The translations under genes were made by a program, and so were the position numbers. A DNA stretch of 64,000 nucleotides from Mycolicibacterium flavescens (lineage in GTDB: Bacteria; Actinomycetota; Actinomycetes; Mycobacteriales; Mycobacteriaceae). Of the stretch, positions 19,169-28,373 are shown one piece after another. The notes under the pieces are model-generated. The model saw nothing but the letters and a program-made list of their open reading frames with translations. It was not told the DNA's origin and made no database searches. How positions within the stretch are numbered: the first letter of the stretch is position 1; each line of letters starts with the position of its first letter. Where the stretch lies: positions 3,038,001 through 3,102,000 of the forward strand of contig LR134353.1 in the NCBI GenBank assembly GCA_900637135.1, given 5' to 3'.

Positions 19169-19788
19169 TGAGCGACCAGTTCTACTACCCGGAGGATCGC
19201 GAGCTGTCCAGCGCCGCCAAAGTCGCTGCGCTGGAATCTCTTCTGATCGAGAAGGGCGTGATCACAAACCAAACCGTGGACAAGGTGTTGTCGTACTTCG
19301 AATCAGAGATGACACCGCTGAACGGACGCAAGATCGTCGTGAAGGCATGGACCGACCCGGATTTCGCGGCTCGCGTCGTGGTCGACACCCCTGCGGCCAT
19401 CGCCGAACTCGAGCTGCCCGAGGGTATGGCCGGCGCCGAGGGTGAGCATCTGCAGGCCGTCGCCAACTCCCCCGGTGTGCACAATCTGGTCATCTGCACG
19501 CTGTGTTCGTGCTTCCCCTGGCCCGTGCTGGGTCTGCCGCCGTACTGGTACAAGGACCCGGTGTTCCGTGCTCGCGCAGCGCGCGAACCACGCAAGGTGC
19601 TCGCCGAGATCGGTGTCGAACTGCCCGAGGACACCGAGATCAAGGTCTGGGACAGCAGCGGACACTCACGGTGGTTCGTCATTCCCGAACGCCCGTCCGG
19701 CACAGAACAATTCACTGACGAGGAGCTGATGGAACTGGTCACCACCGAATCGATGATGGGCGTGGCCCTGGCGGGGCCGGTCTCATGA
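19168..19788 (+). CDS. nthA: Nitrile hydratase, alpha subunit (Co-type)
   Basis: 206 residues from the ATG at 19168, which overlaps the beta stop (TGATG); a GTG three bases earlier is also in frame. The enzyme hydrates nitriles to amides. The metal-binding claw is C110-T-L-C113-S-C115. Thr in the second position marks the cobalt form, whereas iron enzymes carry Ser; Cys113 and Cys115 would be oxidised to sulfinic and sulfenic acid. The following FPWPVLGLPPYWYKDPVFR is also canonical. No amidase lies in the window, so the amide product must be used elsewhere. The ATG of the activator gene overlaps its stop. Confidence 0.95.
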   Translation: MSDQFYYPEDRELSSAAKVAALESLLIEKGVITNQTVDKVLSYFESEMTPLNGRKIVVKAWTDPDFAARVVVDTPAAIAELELPEGMAGAEGEHLQAVANSPGVHNLVICTLCSCFPWPVLGLPPYWYKDPVFRARAAREPRKVLAEIGVELPEDTEIKVWDSSGHSRWFVIPERPSGTEQFTDEELMELVTTESMMGVALAGPVS

Positions 19789-20075
19789 ACCTGCACGAGA
19801 CCTGCACCACCGACCAGGCGGCCCCGCAGTTCGACCACGACTGGCAGCGGCGGGCGTTCGGTCTGGCACTGGCCCTGTCGGAATTCCGCCACTTCGATTG
19901 GAGTGACTTCCAGCAGAGCTTGATCGAGACGATCGGGCGGTGGGAGGAGACCCCGGAAACCGACCGCGGCCACTGGCAGTATTACGACCACTGGGTCAGC
20001 GCCCTGGAGAAGGTGATTCACGACCACCATCTGCTGACCGCGCCCGCCCGGATGACCGGAGACAGCCATGACTGA
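19785..20075 (+). CDS. Nitrile hydratase accessory/activator protein (P14K-type)
   Basis: 96 residues, resembling the N-terminal part of the nitrile hydratase beta subunit (DHDWQRRAFGLALALSE and FDWSDFQQSLIETIGRWEE; YYDHWVSALEKVI). Proteins of this kind bind alpha and carry out self-subunit swapping to insert cobalt. ATGA overlap with nthA and an eight-base overlap with the next gene show a single coupled operon. Somewhat shorter than classical activators, but complete at both ends. Confidence 0.88.
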   Translation: MNLHETCTTDQAAPQFDHDWQRRAFGLALALSEFRHFDWSDFQQSLIETIGRWEETPETDRGHWQYYDHWVSALEKVIHDHHLLTAPARMTGDSHD

Positions 20076-20268
20076 GGCGACCGCCACCCGCATCGACGTC
20101 AGCGGACTGGCCGCCACCGCGTGGTTGTCCGGTACGGCGTTCCTGGCATTGATGGTGCTGTACCTCGTCGGGCTCGACCAGGGCGCGACGTCGGTCTTCG
20201 GCTCCGACACCCACATCCACGAGTTCGTGCACGACGCCCGCCATCTGCTCGGGTTCCCCTGCCACTAG
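20068..20268 (+). CDS. cbtB: CbtB-type cobalt transport subunit
   Basis: 66 residues: one membrane helix (about 14-34) followed by a histidine-rich tail with TSVFGSDTHIHEFVHDARHL and a final GFPCH, the CbtB signature. CbtA/CbtB are proposed cobalt importers, so this gene supports cobalt, rather than iron, in the neighbouring nitrile hydratase. The normal partner CbtA should follow directly, but the next gene is convergent prepilin peptidase, overlapping by four bases; no cbtA is in the window. The subunit must either work alone, use a distant CbtA, or be a remnant. Confidence 0.88.
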   Translation: MTEATATRIDVSGLAATAWLSGTAFLALMVLYLVGLDQGATSVFGSDTHIHEFVHDARHLLGFPCH

Positions 20269-20696
20269 GACACCGCGAGCCCTGTCGCCGTCGCCGCGGC
20301 CAGACACATCGACAGGCCGTGTGGGACAGTGCTTTCCCTGCGGCATATCACGGCGACAACGGCCCACGTCGCCGTCACCAGCGGTGCGGTAAGCGCGGAC
20401 AGGGCCCACACGTCGACGCCGAATGAACCGGTCAGGGCTCCGAGACCGATAGCGAGTTTGACGTCGCCGGCGCCCATCGCCGTGGGCGCGAGCAGGTGCA
20501 CCGTCACGTACACGAGAAACAGCGCCGAGGCGCCGATCAGGGCCGCACCACCGCGCCCCGCCGCGGACGCGGCCGCAGCGATCACCAGCGCACCCGGCAG
20601 GGTCAGCCAGTTGGGCAGCCGACGCGCCGTGACGTCGAACACGCTCAGCGCCACCAGCCACGCCAGCACGGCGGCGCAGGCCACCACTTCCCCCAT
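20265..20696 (-). CDS. Prepilin peptidase (A24), short form
   Basis: 143 residues with about four membrane segments. The two catalytic aspartates of aspartic prepilin peptidases are visible in SVFDVTARRLPNWLTL and in GAGDVKLAIGLGAL. The cytoplasmic methyltransferase domain of the long form is absent, as in archaeal and Flp/Tad peptidases and in the M. tuberculosis counterpart Rv2551c. No pilin gene is in the window. It marks the point where the conserved backbone resumes after the nitrile hydratase island. Confidence 0.85.
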   Translation of the reverse strand: MGEVVACAAVLAWLVALSVFDVTARRLPNWLTLPGALVIAAAASAAGRGGAALIGASALFLVYVTVHLLAPTAMGAGDVKLAIGLGALTGSFGVDVWALSALTAPLVTATWAVVAVICRRESTVPHGLSMCLAAATATGLAVS

Positions 20697-20740
20697 CTAC
20701 GAAAGGCTAACGCCCGCCCGGAGCACGCTTGGTCACCGAT

Positions 20741-20790
20741 TTCTGCGCCAGGGCTGTGAATTCGCCCCGGATCACGACCCTGGCGCAGAA
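20741..20790. terminator. Long-loop hairpin between aroE and prepilin peptidase
   Basis: Perfect 13-bp inverted repeat TTCTGCGCCAGGG (20741-20753) / CCCTGGCGCAGAA (20778-20790) with a 24-base loop, in the 123-base gap after aroE. Likely the transcription end of the alaS-ruvX-mltG-aroE run, though a protein-binding dyad is possible. Confidence 0.55.
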
Positions 20791-20819
20791 CTGGGCGCCA
20801 GGATCGCCGGCACACCGGG

Positions 20820-21620
20820 TTAGTCGAGCGCCGCGGCCATCGCCTCTTTCGGCGCCGGCATCCCGGTGAAGAGTTCGACCTGCGCGAACGCCTGGTGCAA
20901 CAGCATCTGCAGGCCGCTGATCACCTGTCCACCGGCGTTCTGCACCGCGGTGGCCAGCGGGGTCGGCCAGGGATCGTAGATCGCATCGAGCAGCAGCGGG
21001 ACGACGGCCAGTGCGGGGGTATACGCCGCGGCGACGTCCGCCGGAATTGTGTTGATCATCAGATCCGCGTCGGCCGCCGCCGCTGCCAGGCCGCTTCCGT
21101 CGATGTCGGCCCATCGCGCCTCGGCGCCGACCCGCGTCGCCAGATCCACCAGCGGACCGGCCTTGTCCGGATTACGCGCGATCACGGTGATCCGGGCGAC
21201 GCCGCGTTCCGCGAGCGCGACGATGGCCGCGGGAGCCGTGCCGCCTGACCCGATGACCACACCGTGTTGGGCGGGCGCCTCGCCGAGGGCGCCGCTCACC
21301 CCGTCGATGTCGGTGTTGTCGGCCCGCCAACCAATATCGGTGCGCACCAGCGTGTTAGCTGACCCGACCAGTTCTGCGCGCGCCGTGCGCTCGTCGGCGA
21401 CCTCCAGCGCGGCGAACTTACCGGGCATGGTGACCGACAAGCCGACCCACTCCGGTCCGAGCCCACCCACCAGGTTCGGCAGCTGTTCGGCCGTGCACTC
21501 GATGCGCTCATAGGTCCAGTCGGGCAGACCCAGCGCCCGGTACGCCGCGAGATGCAACTGCGGGGAACGCGAATGCGCGATCGGCGAACCGAGCACCGCC
21601 GCCTTACGCCCCGCGCTCAC
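20820..21620 (-). CDS. aroE: Shikimate dehydrogenase
   Basis: 266 residues from the GTG at 21620. It reduces 3-dehydroshikimate with NADPH. The substrate site is SPIAHSRSPQLHLAAYRALG, the catalytic lysine is in VTMPGKF, the paired Asp in NTDIDG, and the nucleotide loop is GSGGTAPAAIVALAERG. The GTG overlaps the mltG stop (GTGA). The frame is open much further upstream, but that region is mltG in another frame. It is separated from the other aro genes by the nitrile hydratase island, as in M. tuberculosis where aroE also lies apart. Confidence 0.94.
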   Translation of the reverse strand: MSAGRKAAVLGSPIAHSRSPQLHLAAYRALGLPDWTYERIECTAEQLPNLVGGLGPEWVGLSVTMPGKFAALEVADERTARAELVGSANTLVRTDIGWRADNTDIDGVSGALGEAPAQHGVVIGSGGTAPAAIVALAERGVARITVIARNPDKAGPLVDLATRVGAEARWADIDGSGLAAAAADADLMINTIPADVAAAYTPALAVVPLLLDAIYDPWPTPLATAVQNAGGQVISGLQMLLHQAFAQVELFTGMPAPKEAMAAALD

Positions 21621-22858
21621 CGCGCGGAGTCGAGCACACCGTTGCGCTTGGCGAGCTCGATGTTCGCGAGGTGTTGCGGGTAGTCCCGGGTGAACAACGT
21701 CGTGCCCTGCATGTCGATGGTGACGAAGTACAGCCAGTCCCCTGGCGCAGGGTTCTCCGCAGCGGTCAACGCCGCGGTGCTCGGCGAACAAATCGGTGTC
21801 GCCGGAAGGCCGGGGCGCACATAGGTGTTCCAGTCGTTGCGCTGGGCGCGGTCGGCGTCGGTGGTGGCCACCTCGATGCGGTCGAGCGGATAGTTCACCG
21901 TCGAGTCGAACTCGAGCGTGCGGTTCTCCGCCAGCCGGTTGTAGATGACGCGCGCCACCTTCGCAAAGTCCTCCGGTGTCGACTCCCGCTGCACCAGGGA
22001 GCCGACGATCAGGATCTCGTAGGGCGACATGTCCATGGCCGCGGCCGTTTCGAGCAGTCCACCGTTGGCGTATTGGGTTGCGCTGGTGGAGATCAGATTG
22101 GTCAAGATCTCTTGCGGCTGTGCCGACGGGTCGATGTTCCACGTCCCCGCGGCAATCAGCCCCTCGAGGCGGCGATGGTCGTCACCCATCGCCCGGACGG
22201 GGCCGACGGCCCAGTCGGCCACACCGAGCGACGCCGGCGCCGCCGTCGCGGCCACGTTCTTCAGCGCGTCGGCGGACACACAGTGGCGCTCACCGTCGAG
22301 GTCGACACACGTCGCTCGCGAAATCAGGGTGAGGATGCCCTCGGTGACCGCGTTGGTCTTGACATCACGCACATCGTCGAGCTGGCGCCCTTCGGGAATC
22401 GTCAGCTTGCCGACCCGGTTCTTCGGATCCGAAAGCCGCGCAACGGCGTTAGCGGCCGGAATCTCGGTCCGCATCTTGTAGAAGCCCGGTTGGATCGCCG
22501 ATATCGCTTCGTTGCCTTCTGCGGCGTCGACGAACACGCTGGCGGTCGCGACGATCTTGTGCTCCTGCAACGTCTTGCCGATCGCGGTCGTCGAGTCGCC
22601 GTCGTGCACCTGGATCACGACGTCAGCGACACCGTCGCCGCTGAAGTCGTTACCGCCGAACAGTGAGTGCCACAACTTCGAACCCAGGAACACCGCACCG
22701 ATGACGACCACGATCAGCAGGCCGACGGCCAGGCCACTTGCCAAGCGGCGCTTGCGCCGGCTGCGCGCCGCGCGGATCCGCTCCGCGCGGGTCATCCGGC
22801 GCCGCGGCGGACCCACCGCAACAGGTTCGGCCCGCTCGGCGCCCCAATGGTTAGTCAT
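21617..22858 (-). CDS. mltG: Endolytic murein transglycosylase MltG
   Basis: 413 residues from the ATG at 22858. A basic cytoplasmic N terminus ([20 protein letters not shown]) is followed by one membrane helix (about 46-66), then a LysM-like region and the YceG catalytic domain. The catalytic glutamate is in [21 protein letters not shown], and the conserved FDSTVNYPL and [13 protein letters not shown] segments are present. It cleaves nascent glycan strands and so sets their length. The ATG overlaps the ruvX stop by eight bases; an earlier in-frame ATG at 22891 is less likely. Confidence 0.93.
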   Translation of the reverse strand: MTNHWGAERAEPVAVGPPRRRMTRAERIRAARSRRKRRLASGLAVGLLIVVVIGAVFLGSKLWHSLFGGNDFSGDGVADVVIQVHDGDSTTAIGKTLQEHKIVATASVFVDAAEGNEAISAIQPGFYKMRTEIPAANAVARLSDPKNRVGKLTIPEGRQLDDVRDVKTNAVTEGILTLISRATCVDLDGERHCVSADALKNVAATAAPASLGVADWAVGPVRAMGDDHRRLEGLIAAGTWNIDPSAQPQEILTNLISTSATQYANGGLLETAAAMDMSPYEILIVGSLVQRESTPEDFAKVARVIYNRLAENRTLEFDSTVNYPLDRIEVATTDADRAQRNDWNTYVRPGLPATPICSPSTAALTAAENPAPGDWLYFVTIDMQGTTLFTRDYPQHLANIELAKRNGVLDSAR

Positions 22859-23432
22859 CCCCGACCTCTCCATGCGCGGCAACGTGCTCATCCGCTCCTT
22901 GCGTGCGCGCCGCTTCGCGCCGCTGGTCCAACCAGTTCTGCAGAATGCCCACCGCCGCCGCTTGGTCGATCACCGAGCGCTGCCCTCTGGCGCGGACACC
23001 GGCATCCCGCAGCGAGCGTTGCGCCACCACCGTAGTAAGTCGTTCATCGGCGAGTCGCACCGGTGTCGGCGCGATCCGTGCGGCCAACGCATCGGCCAAC
23101 GCGACGGCGTCCTGGGCCGAGATCCCCGATCGATCGGCGAGCGTGCGGGGCAACCCCACCACGACCTCCACCACATCGAGGTCCTTGACCAAACCGGTGA
23201 GCCTGCGGATGTGCCGGTCGGTGCGGTCGCGACGAACGGTCTCGACAGGCGTGGCCAGGATGCCGTCCGGATCGCTGGCGGCCACGCCGATCCGCACACT
23301 GCCGACGTCGATGCCGATCCGGCGGCCGCGCCCCGGATCCGGCGGGTTCAGCAAATGCCCAGGCCGATCCGGTCGACGGTCGCCTGAGTCCCCCCGCGAG
23401 TGCGGATCGTCGCCCGTCGGTGTGGAATTCAC
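22851..23432 (-). CDS. ruvX: Holliday junction resolvase-like / pre-16S rRNA nuclease (YqgF)
   Basis: 193 residues from the GTG at 23432, four bases after the alaS stop. RNase H-like fold with conserved acidic residues: [16 protein letters not shown] at the first strand, [12 protein letters not shown] in the middle and [13 protein letters not shown] before the final Asp of [16 protein letters not shown]. The family (YqgF/RuvX) processes the 5' end of 16S rRNA in E. coli; resolvase activity has also been suggested. The first 30 or so residues and the last 20 are low-complexity extensions. Sits in the conserved alaS-ruvX-mltG-aroE order. Confidence 0.9.
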   Translation of the reverse strand: MNSTPTGDDPHSRGDSGDRRPDRPGHLLNPPDPGRGRRIGIDVGSVRIGVAASDPDGILATPVETVRRDRTDRHIRRLTGLVKDLDVVEVVVGLPRTLADRSGISAQDAVALADALAARIAPTPVRLADERLTTVVAQRSLRDAGVRARGQRSVIDQAAAVGILQNWLDQRREAARTQGADEHVAAHGEVGDD

Positions 23433-23436
23433 GCCG

Positions 23437-26139
23437 CTAGCCTCGGTCGATCTCTGCGCGGAGCGCCGCCAGCGCCGCGTCGATTCCTGCCGCCCCCTTG
23501 CCCGAACCCTGTGCCAGATCGGGTTTTCCGCCGCCGCGACCGTAGACGGCCGCACCCAGCGTCTTCACCAGATCGTTGGCACGGAACCCGAGGTCTTGTG
23601 CGGCTGGGTTGACCGCAACCACAAACGGCACGCTGTCGTTCTCACCCTCGGCGATCAGCGCGACAACGGCGGGATCGCTGCCGAGCTTGCCGCGGACGTC
23701 GCCGACGAGCGTGCGCAGATCACCGGCCGACATCCCACTGGCCATGCGCTGCGCCACGAGACGGACCTTACCGACAAGTTCCGCGCCCGCGGCGGCATTG
23801 GCTGCCGCGGCGCGGGCATTGGCCAGACGCAACCGGTCCAGCTCTTTCTCGGCCGCCCGCAACCGCTCGACCAGGTTCGCCACCCGCGCTGGCACCTCGT
23901 CGGAGGGCACCTTCAGCGTCGACGCAAGCCCGGCCATCAACGCCCGTTCCTTAGCCAGGTGGCGGAAGGACTCGAGGCCGACGTAGGCCTCCACCCGGCG
24001 CACGCCCGACCCGACCGACGACTCACCGAGAAGGGTGACCGGACCGATCTGCGCAGAGTTGTGCACGTGGGTGCCGCCGCACAGCTCCAGCGAGAACGGT
24101 CCGCCGATCTCGACCACGCGAACCTGTTCGGGATACTGCTCGCCGAACAACGCTATCGCGCCCATCGCCTTGGCCTTGTCCAACTCGGTGGTGAACGTGT
24201 GGACCTCGTGGTCGGCCTCGACCGCCTCGTTGGTCACCTCTTCAATCTGGCTGCGTTGTTCCTCGGAAAGCGGTCCCTGCCAGTTGAAGTCGAACCGCAG
24301 ATAACCGGGCCTGTTCAACGAGCCCGCCTGAACGGCGTTGGGCCCCAGCACCTGCCGCAGCGCGGCGTGCACCATGTGGGTCCCGGAGTGGCCCTGCGTG
24401 GCGCCGTGGCGCCACTTCGGGTCGACCGCGGCGACGACCGTGTCGCCCTCGACGAACTCGCCGGACTCCACACGGACACGATGCGACCACAACGTCTTCG
24501 CGATCTTCTGCACGTCGGTGACCGCCGCCTTGGCCGCGGTGGAGGCGCCCGATCCGCTGATCGTGCCCTCGTCGGCGATCTGGCCGCCGGACTCGGCGTA
24601 GAAGGGGGTGCGATCGAGGATCAACTCGACGCGGTCCGGCGGCGGGCCTCCTCCGGAACCGCTGTGCGAGACGACCGGCACCCGCTCTCCATCGACGAAG
24701 ATACCGAGAATCCGTGCCTCGGAAGACAACTCGTCGAATCCGGTGAATTCGGTCGGACCCGCGTCGACGAGATCGCGGTACGCCGACAGATCCGAGTGCG
24801 CCTGCTTGCGCGACGCGGCGTCGGCCTTGGCGCGTTGGCGCTGCTCGGCCATCAAACCGCGGAAGCCTTCCTCGTCGACGGACAGGCCGTGTTCGGCCGC
24901 CATCTCCAGCGTGAGCTCGATCGGGAACCCGTAGGTGTCGTGCAACGTGAACGCATCGGAGCCGGACAACACCGTGGCCCCCTTGGCCTTTGTGGCGCCG
25001 GCCGCCTCGTCGAACAGCCGGGAACCGGAGGCCAGCGTCCGGTTGAACGCGGTCTCCTCGGCCACGGCGATGCGTTGGATGCGGTCGAAGTCGGCGACCA
25101 GTTCCGGATACGACGGGCCCATCGCTTCGCGCACGGTGGCCATCAGGTCGGCCATGATCGGTTGTTCGACGCCGAGCAGTTTCGCGGAGCGGATGATCCG
25201 GCGCAGCAGGCGGCGCAGCACGTATCCGCGGCCCTCGTTGCCGGGGCTCACACCGTCGCCGATGATGATCGCCGCCGTGCGGCTGTGGTCGGCGATGATG
25301 CGGTATCGCACGTCGTCGGTGTGGCTGCCCTGCCCGTAGCCGCGCGGCGCGTGCGCGGCCACCAGGTCGATTGCCGGACGCAGCAGGTCGGTCTCGTAGA
25401 CGTTGTCCACGCCTTGCAGCAGGCACGCCACCCGCTCGACGCCCATGCCGGTGTCGATGTTCTTGCGCGGCAGCGGCCCGAGGATCTCGAAGTCCTCCTT
25501 GGAGGTGCCCTCGCCGCGCTCGTTCTGCATGAAGACGAGGTTCCAGATCTCGATGTAGCGGTCTTCGTTGGCGATCGGGCCGCCCTCGACGCCGTACTCG
25601 GGGCCCCGGTCGTAGTAGATCTCCGACGACGGCCCGCACGGCCCCGGGATGCCCATCGACCAGTAGTTGTCGGCCATCCCGCGACGCTGGATGCGCTCGG
25701 CCGGCAGCCGTGCCACCTCCTGCCAGAGGGCCATCGCCTCGTCGTCGTCGATGTAGACCGTGGCCCACAAACGCTGCGGGTCGAGCCCGTAACCGCCTTG
25801 TTCGACCGGATTGGTGAGCAGCGTCCACGCGAACTCGATGGCGCCCTTCTTGAAGTAGTCGCCGAACGAGAAGTTGCCCGCCATCTGGAAGAAGGTGTTG
25901 TGGCGGGTGGTGATGCCCACCTCGTCGATGTCGGGTGTGCGGATGCACTTTTGGATGCTGGTGGCCCGCTTCCACGGCGGGGCCTGCTGACCCAGGAAGT
26001 AGGGCACGAACTGGACCATGCCGGCGTTGACGAAGAGCAGATTGGGGTCGTCCAGGATCACCGAGGCGCTCGGCACCTCGGTGTGGCCCGCCTTCACGAA
26101 GTGATCGAGGAAACGCGTCCTGATCTCGTGTGTCTGCAC
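23437..26139 (-). CDS. alaS: Alanine-tRNA ligase
   Basis: 900 residues from a GTG at 26139 preceded by AAGGA; the frame is open 25 codons further. Class II core: [56 protein letters not shown]. The editing domain zinc ligands are [12 protein letters not shown] and ELCGGTHV, and the C-terminal DHHA1 domain ends [22 protein letters not shown]. It charges tRNA-Ala and clears Ser/Gly mischarges. First gene of the alaS-ruvX-mltG-aroE run. I see no T-box-like element in the 147 bases before it. Confidence 0.97.
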   Translation of the reverse strand: MQTHEIRTRFLDHFVKAGHTEVPSASVILDDPNLLFVNAGMVQFVPYFLGQQAPPWKRATSIQKCIRTPDIDEVGITTRHNTFFQMAGNFSFGDYFKKGAIEFAWTLLTNPVEQGGYGLDPQRLWATVYIDDDEAMALWQEVARLPAERIQRRGMADNYWSMGIPGPCGPSSEIYYDRGPEYGVEGGPIANEDRYIEIWNLVFMQNERGEGTSKEDFEILGPLPRKNIDTGMGVERVACLLQGVDNVYETDLLRPAIDLVAAHAPRGYGQGSHTDDVRYRIIADHSRTAAIIIGDGVSPGNEGRGYVLRRLLRRIIRSAKLLGVEQPIMADLMATVREAMGPSYPELVADFDRIQRIAVAEETAFNRTLASGSRLFDEAAGATKAKGATVLSGSDAFTLHDTYGFPIELTLEMAAEHGLSVDEEGFRGLMAEQRQRAKADAASRKQAHSDLSAYRDLVDAGPTEFTGFDELSSEARILGIFVDGERVPVVSHSGSGGGPPPDRVELILDRTPFYAESGGQIADEGTISGSGASTAAKAAVTDVQKIAKTLWSHRVRVESGEFVEGDTVVAAVDPKWRHGATQGHSGTHMVHAALRQVLGPNAVQAGSLNRPGYLRFDFNWQGPLSEEQRSQIEEVTNEAVEADHEVHTFTTELDKAKAMGAIALFGEQYPEQVRVVEIGGPFSLELCGGTHVHNSAQIGPVTLLGESSVGSGVRRVEAYVGLESFRHLAKERALMAGLASTLKVPSDEVPARVANLVERLRAAEKELDRLRLANARAAAANAAAGAELVGKVRLVAQRMASGMSAGDLRTLVGDVRGKLGSDPAVVALIAEGENDSVPFVVAVNPAAQDLGFRANDLVKTLGAAVYGRGGGKPDLAQGSGKGAAGIDAALAALRAEIDRG

Positions 26140-26286
26140 GTCTGATACATCCTTGAAGTTTCGCTGATACCTGCGACTATTCGACCGCACTACAGTACCG
26201 GTCGCGGTTGTCACGCCGAAAAGACAACGAACGGGCCGCGTCGGCAGTGCCCAGGTCAGACTCGGTCTGGTGTCACCGATGTCACG

Positions 26287-26724
26287 TCACGCGTCGATGA
26301 AGCTCAGCCGGACCTTGCGCTGCGGATTGTCGCGGTTGAGGTCGACGAGCACGATGCTCTGCCAGGTGCCGAGCAACGGCTCGCCGTTCTGCACCGGGAT
26401 GGTCACCGACGGCGACATCAGCGCGGGCAGCACATGGTCGGCGCCATGTCCCGGCGAGCCGTGGGAGTGCCGGTAGCGATCGTCGCGCGGGAGCAGGTTC
26501 TCGAGGGTGTCGACGAGATCGTCGTCAGAACCCGCGCCCGTTTCGATGATCGCCACACCCGCGGTCGCGTGCGGGACGAAGACGCTGCACAACCCGTCGC
26601 CGCGGCGGCCGCAGAACGAGCGCACGTCGTCGGTCAGGTCGATGATGCGGCGCTGACCGGTCTCGATGTCGATCACGTCGGTATCCACCTCATCGAGAGT
26701 ACGAGTCGCGTTTCTATCGTCCAT
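26287..26724 (-). CDS. YjbQ/UPF0047 family protein
   Basis: 145 residues (Rv2556c position). Typical motifs are GLCSVFVPHATAGVAIIETGAGSDDDLVDTLENLLP and SHGSPGHGADHVLPALMSPSVTIPVQNGEPLLGTWQSIVLVDLNR. The family has weak thiamine-phosphate synthase activity in vitro; its main role is unsettled. The His residues of the GHGADH motif line a metal-binding trimer pocket. ATG start has GGAGG eight bases upstream. Divergent from the next gene, sharing a short region that contains two back-to-back Shine-Dalgarno sequences. Confidence 0.9.
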   Translation of the reverse strand: MDDRNATRTLDEVDTDVIDIETGQRRIIDLTDDVRSFCGRRGDGLCSVFVPHATAGVAIIETGAGSDDDLVDTLENLLPRDDRYRHSHGSPGHGADHVLPALMSPSVTIPVQNGEPLLGTWQSIVLVDLNRDNPQRKVRLSFIDA

Positions 26725-26807
26725 TGAATCGACCTCCTACCAGGAGGAAGCTGAGAGGTGGTCCGGCGGCGCCGCTGGGGCGCTGCCCCGAGCAAAGGAG
26801 GTGGGCC

Positions 26808-27428
26808 GTGTACGCACGCTCTACCACCATCCATGCACGACCTTCGTCGATCGATGACGGCATCGCGTTCATCAGGTCCGAGGTCATGCCCGCGCTGGAA
26901 GCGGTCGACGGGTTCGTCGGCTTGTCGTTGTTGGTGGATCGAGAATCCGGCCACTGCATCGCGACCAGCGCATGGGACTCCGAGGACGCGCTGCGGGCGA
27001 GCACCGAGCGGGCGGCACCGCTGCGCGATCGCGCCGCCGAGGCCCTCGGCGGTGAGGCGACCGTCGATCAGTGGCAGATCGGCGTCATGCACCGCGATCA
27101 CCGCTCGGCCGACGGCGCCTGCGTCCGGGCCACCTGGCTGAGGGTGCCTCGCGAACACGTCGCACGCTCGATCGCGTTCTTCAAGACCGAGGTGCTGCCG
27201 GCCCTTGAGGAACTGCACGGCTTCTGCAGCGCCAGCTACCTGATAAATCCGGATTCGGGCCGCGCCGTGGCGTCGGCGACGTTCGACAGCCACGAAGCGA
27301 TGGTGGAGAACCGGGACCAGGCCAGGGAACTGCGTAACACCCGGACGCGCGAATTGGGAGCCGACATCGTCGACGTGGGCGAGTTCGATCTGGCCCTCGC
27401 CCACCTCCGCATACCGGAAATGGTCTGA
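26808..27428 (+). CDS. Conserved mycobacterial protein, duplicated ABM-like fold (Rv2557/Rv2558 type)
   Basis: 206 residues from the GTG at 26808, which follows AAAGGAGGT at ideal spacing; the frame is open 28 codons upstream but without a ribosome site. Two similar halves, each with a VMPALEAVDGFVGLSLLVDRE- or VLPALEELHGFCSASYLINPD-type segment followed by SG(H/R) and a strand-helix, suggest a fused pair of ferredoxin-like antibiotic-monooxygenase domains. No catalytic residue is assignable. M. tuberculosis has two tandem copies (Rv2557, Rv2558); only one is here. Confidence 0.75.
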   Translation: MYARSTTIHARPSSIDDGIAFIRSEVMPALEAVDGFVGLSLLVDRESGHCIATSAWDSEDALRASTERAAPLRDRAAEALGGEATVDQWQIGVMHRDHRSADGACVRATWLRVPREHVARSIAFFKTEVLPALEELHGFCSASYLINPDSGRAVASATFDSHEAMVENRDQARELRNTRTRELGADIVDVGEFDLALAHLRIPEMV

Positions 27429-27507
27429 TCCCGGTCCGCCGCGCCGATCAGTTTATTGACGTCGGTGTCGGGGTATGTCAGCTGCACCCCGAGACCCTGG
27501 AGGAACC

Positions 27508-27816
27508 ATGACCGTCACCGGAGTTATCACCGCGATTCTCATCGGCGCAGTGGTCGGCGTGCTCGCCCGCTTGATCTTGCCCGGCAGGCAGCCCATCGGC
27601 ATCATCGTGACCGTTCTCGTGGGCATCGTCTCGGCGCTGATCGGCACGTGGCTCGCCAATGCGCTCGGGCTGCCGACCGCAACTGCCGGCGTCGACTGGA
27701 TCGAATTGCTCTGCCAGGTCGTCGTCGCCGTGATCGGCGTGGCTCTGGTATCGGCGCTCATGGGACGCAGGCGCACCGGCGTGACGGGCGGCCGTCGCGG
27801 CGGCGTCCTGCGCTAG
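27508..27816 (+). CDS. GlsB/YeaQ/YmgE-family small membrane protein
   Basis: 102 residues from the ATG at 27508, preceded by GGAGGAACC. Three membrane helices (about 4-22, 30-50, 68-88) with the family pattern GAVVGVLARLILPGRQPIGIIVTVLVGIVSALIGTWLA. Members are stress-associated membrane proteins of unknown mechanism ('transglycosylase-associated' in databases, without demonstrated enzyme activity). The basic C terminus is cytoplasmic. A short GC-rich self-complementary stretch (about 27837-27865) follows and could act as terminator for both convergent genes. Confidence 0.85.
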   Translation: MTVTGVITAILIGAVVGVLARLILPGRQPIGIIVTVLVGIVSALIGTWLANALGLPTATAGVDWIELLCQVVVAVIGVALVSALMGRRRTGVTGGRRGGVLR

Positions 27817-27882
27817 CGAAAACCACCCAGGCGATCCCGGCTGCGCCCCCCGGCAGCCGGGATCGCTTCTGCACAGGGTGTC

Positions 27883-28356
27883 TCACAGCGTCTTCAGTAG
27901 TTCGTCGAGCTTCTCGTAGCCCTCGGTCATCCCGCCCTCCATACCGGAGGCCAGGAGCGCGTCGCGGGCCTCGACTGACGGGCAGATCGACCGGCCTCGC
28001 AAGCGGCTGCGGCCACCACCGAGGTCCTCGAACCACAAGTACTCGATGTTGACTTGATCCGGTGCCCCGTCGAACTCGAACGTCTGCAGGATGAAGTCGT
28101 TCTCCCGGACGGTGTGGAACGTGCCGTTGAAGCTGTATGCGCCGCCCTGGTCCTTATGCACGTAGCGGTATCCGCCGTGGCTTTTGAAGTGCCACTCCTC
28201 GATCGACATCTCCAGTCCGCGCGGGCCGAGCCACTGCTTGATCAGATCGGGTTCGGCGTGCGCGCGGAACAGAGCGTCGACGGGAGCGTCGAACTCCCGG
28301 GTGAACTCCATGGCCAGTGTGTCCACGGGGGCCGTGATATCGAGTGCGTTCCTCAT
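27883..28356 (-). CDS. SRPBCC (AHSA1-like) protein
   Basis: 157 residues from the ATG at 28356, preceded by AGGAAAG. The fold is the START/Bet v1 helix-grip, shown by FTREFDAPVDALFRAHAEPDLIKQWLGPRG, the central GGYRYVHKDQGGAYSFNGTFHTV strands and the long C-terminal helix GMEGGMTEGYEKLDELLKTL. Such proteins bind hydrophobic ligands and are very often encoded beside an ArsR repressor, as here: the regulator ends 17 bases upstream. Ligand unknown. Confidence 0.88.
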   Translation of the reverse strand: MRNALDITAPVDTLAMEFTREFDAPVDALFRAHAEPDLIKQWLGPRGLEMSIEEWHFKSHGGYRYVHKDQGGAYSFNGTFHTVRENDFILQTFEFDGAPDQVNIEYLWFEDLGGGRSRLRGRSICPSVEARDALLASGMEGGMTEGYEKLDELLKTL

Positions 28357-28373
28357 GTGTCGGTTCTTTCCTG

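Noticed and set aside
22903..26145. 1080-codon open frame antisense to alaS and ruvX
   Set aside because: Runs opposite the well-supported alaS in high-GC sequence; translation is Arg/Val/His-rich without any motif, a typical shadow frame.
26731..26745. CCTCCT-N3-AGGAGG palindrome
   Set aside because: Explained by back-to-back Shine-Dalgarno-like sequences of the divergent region rather than an operator.
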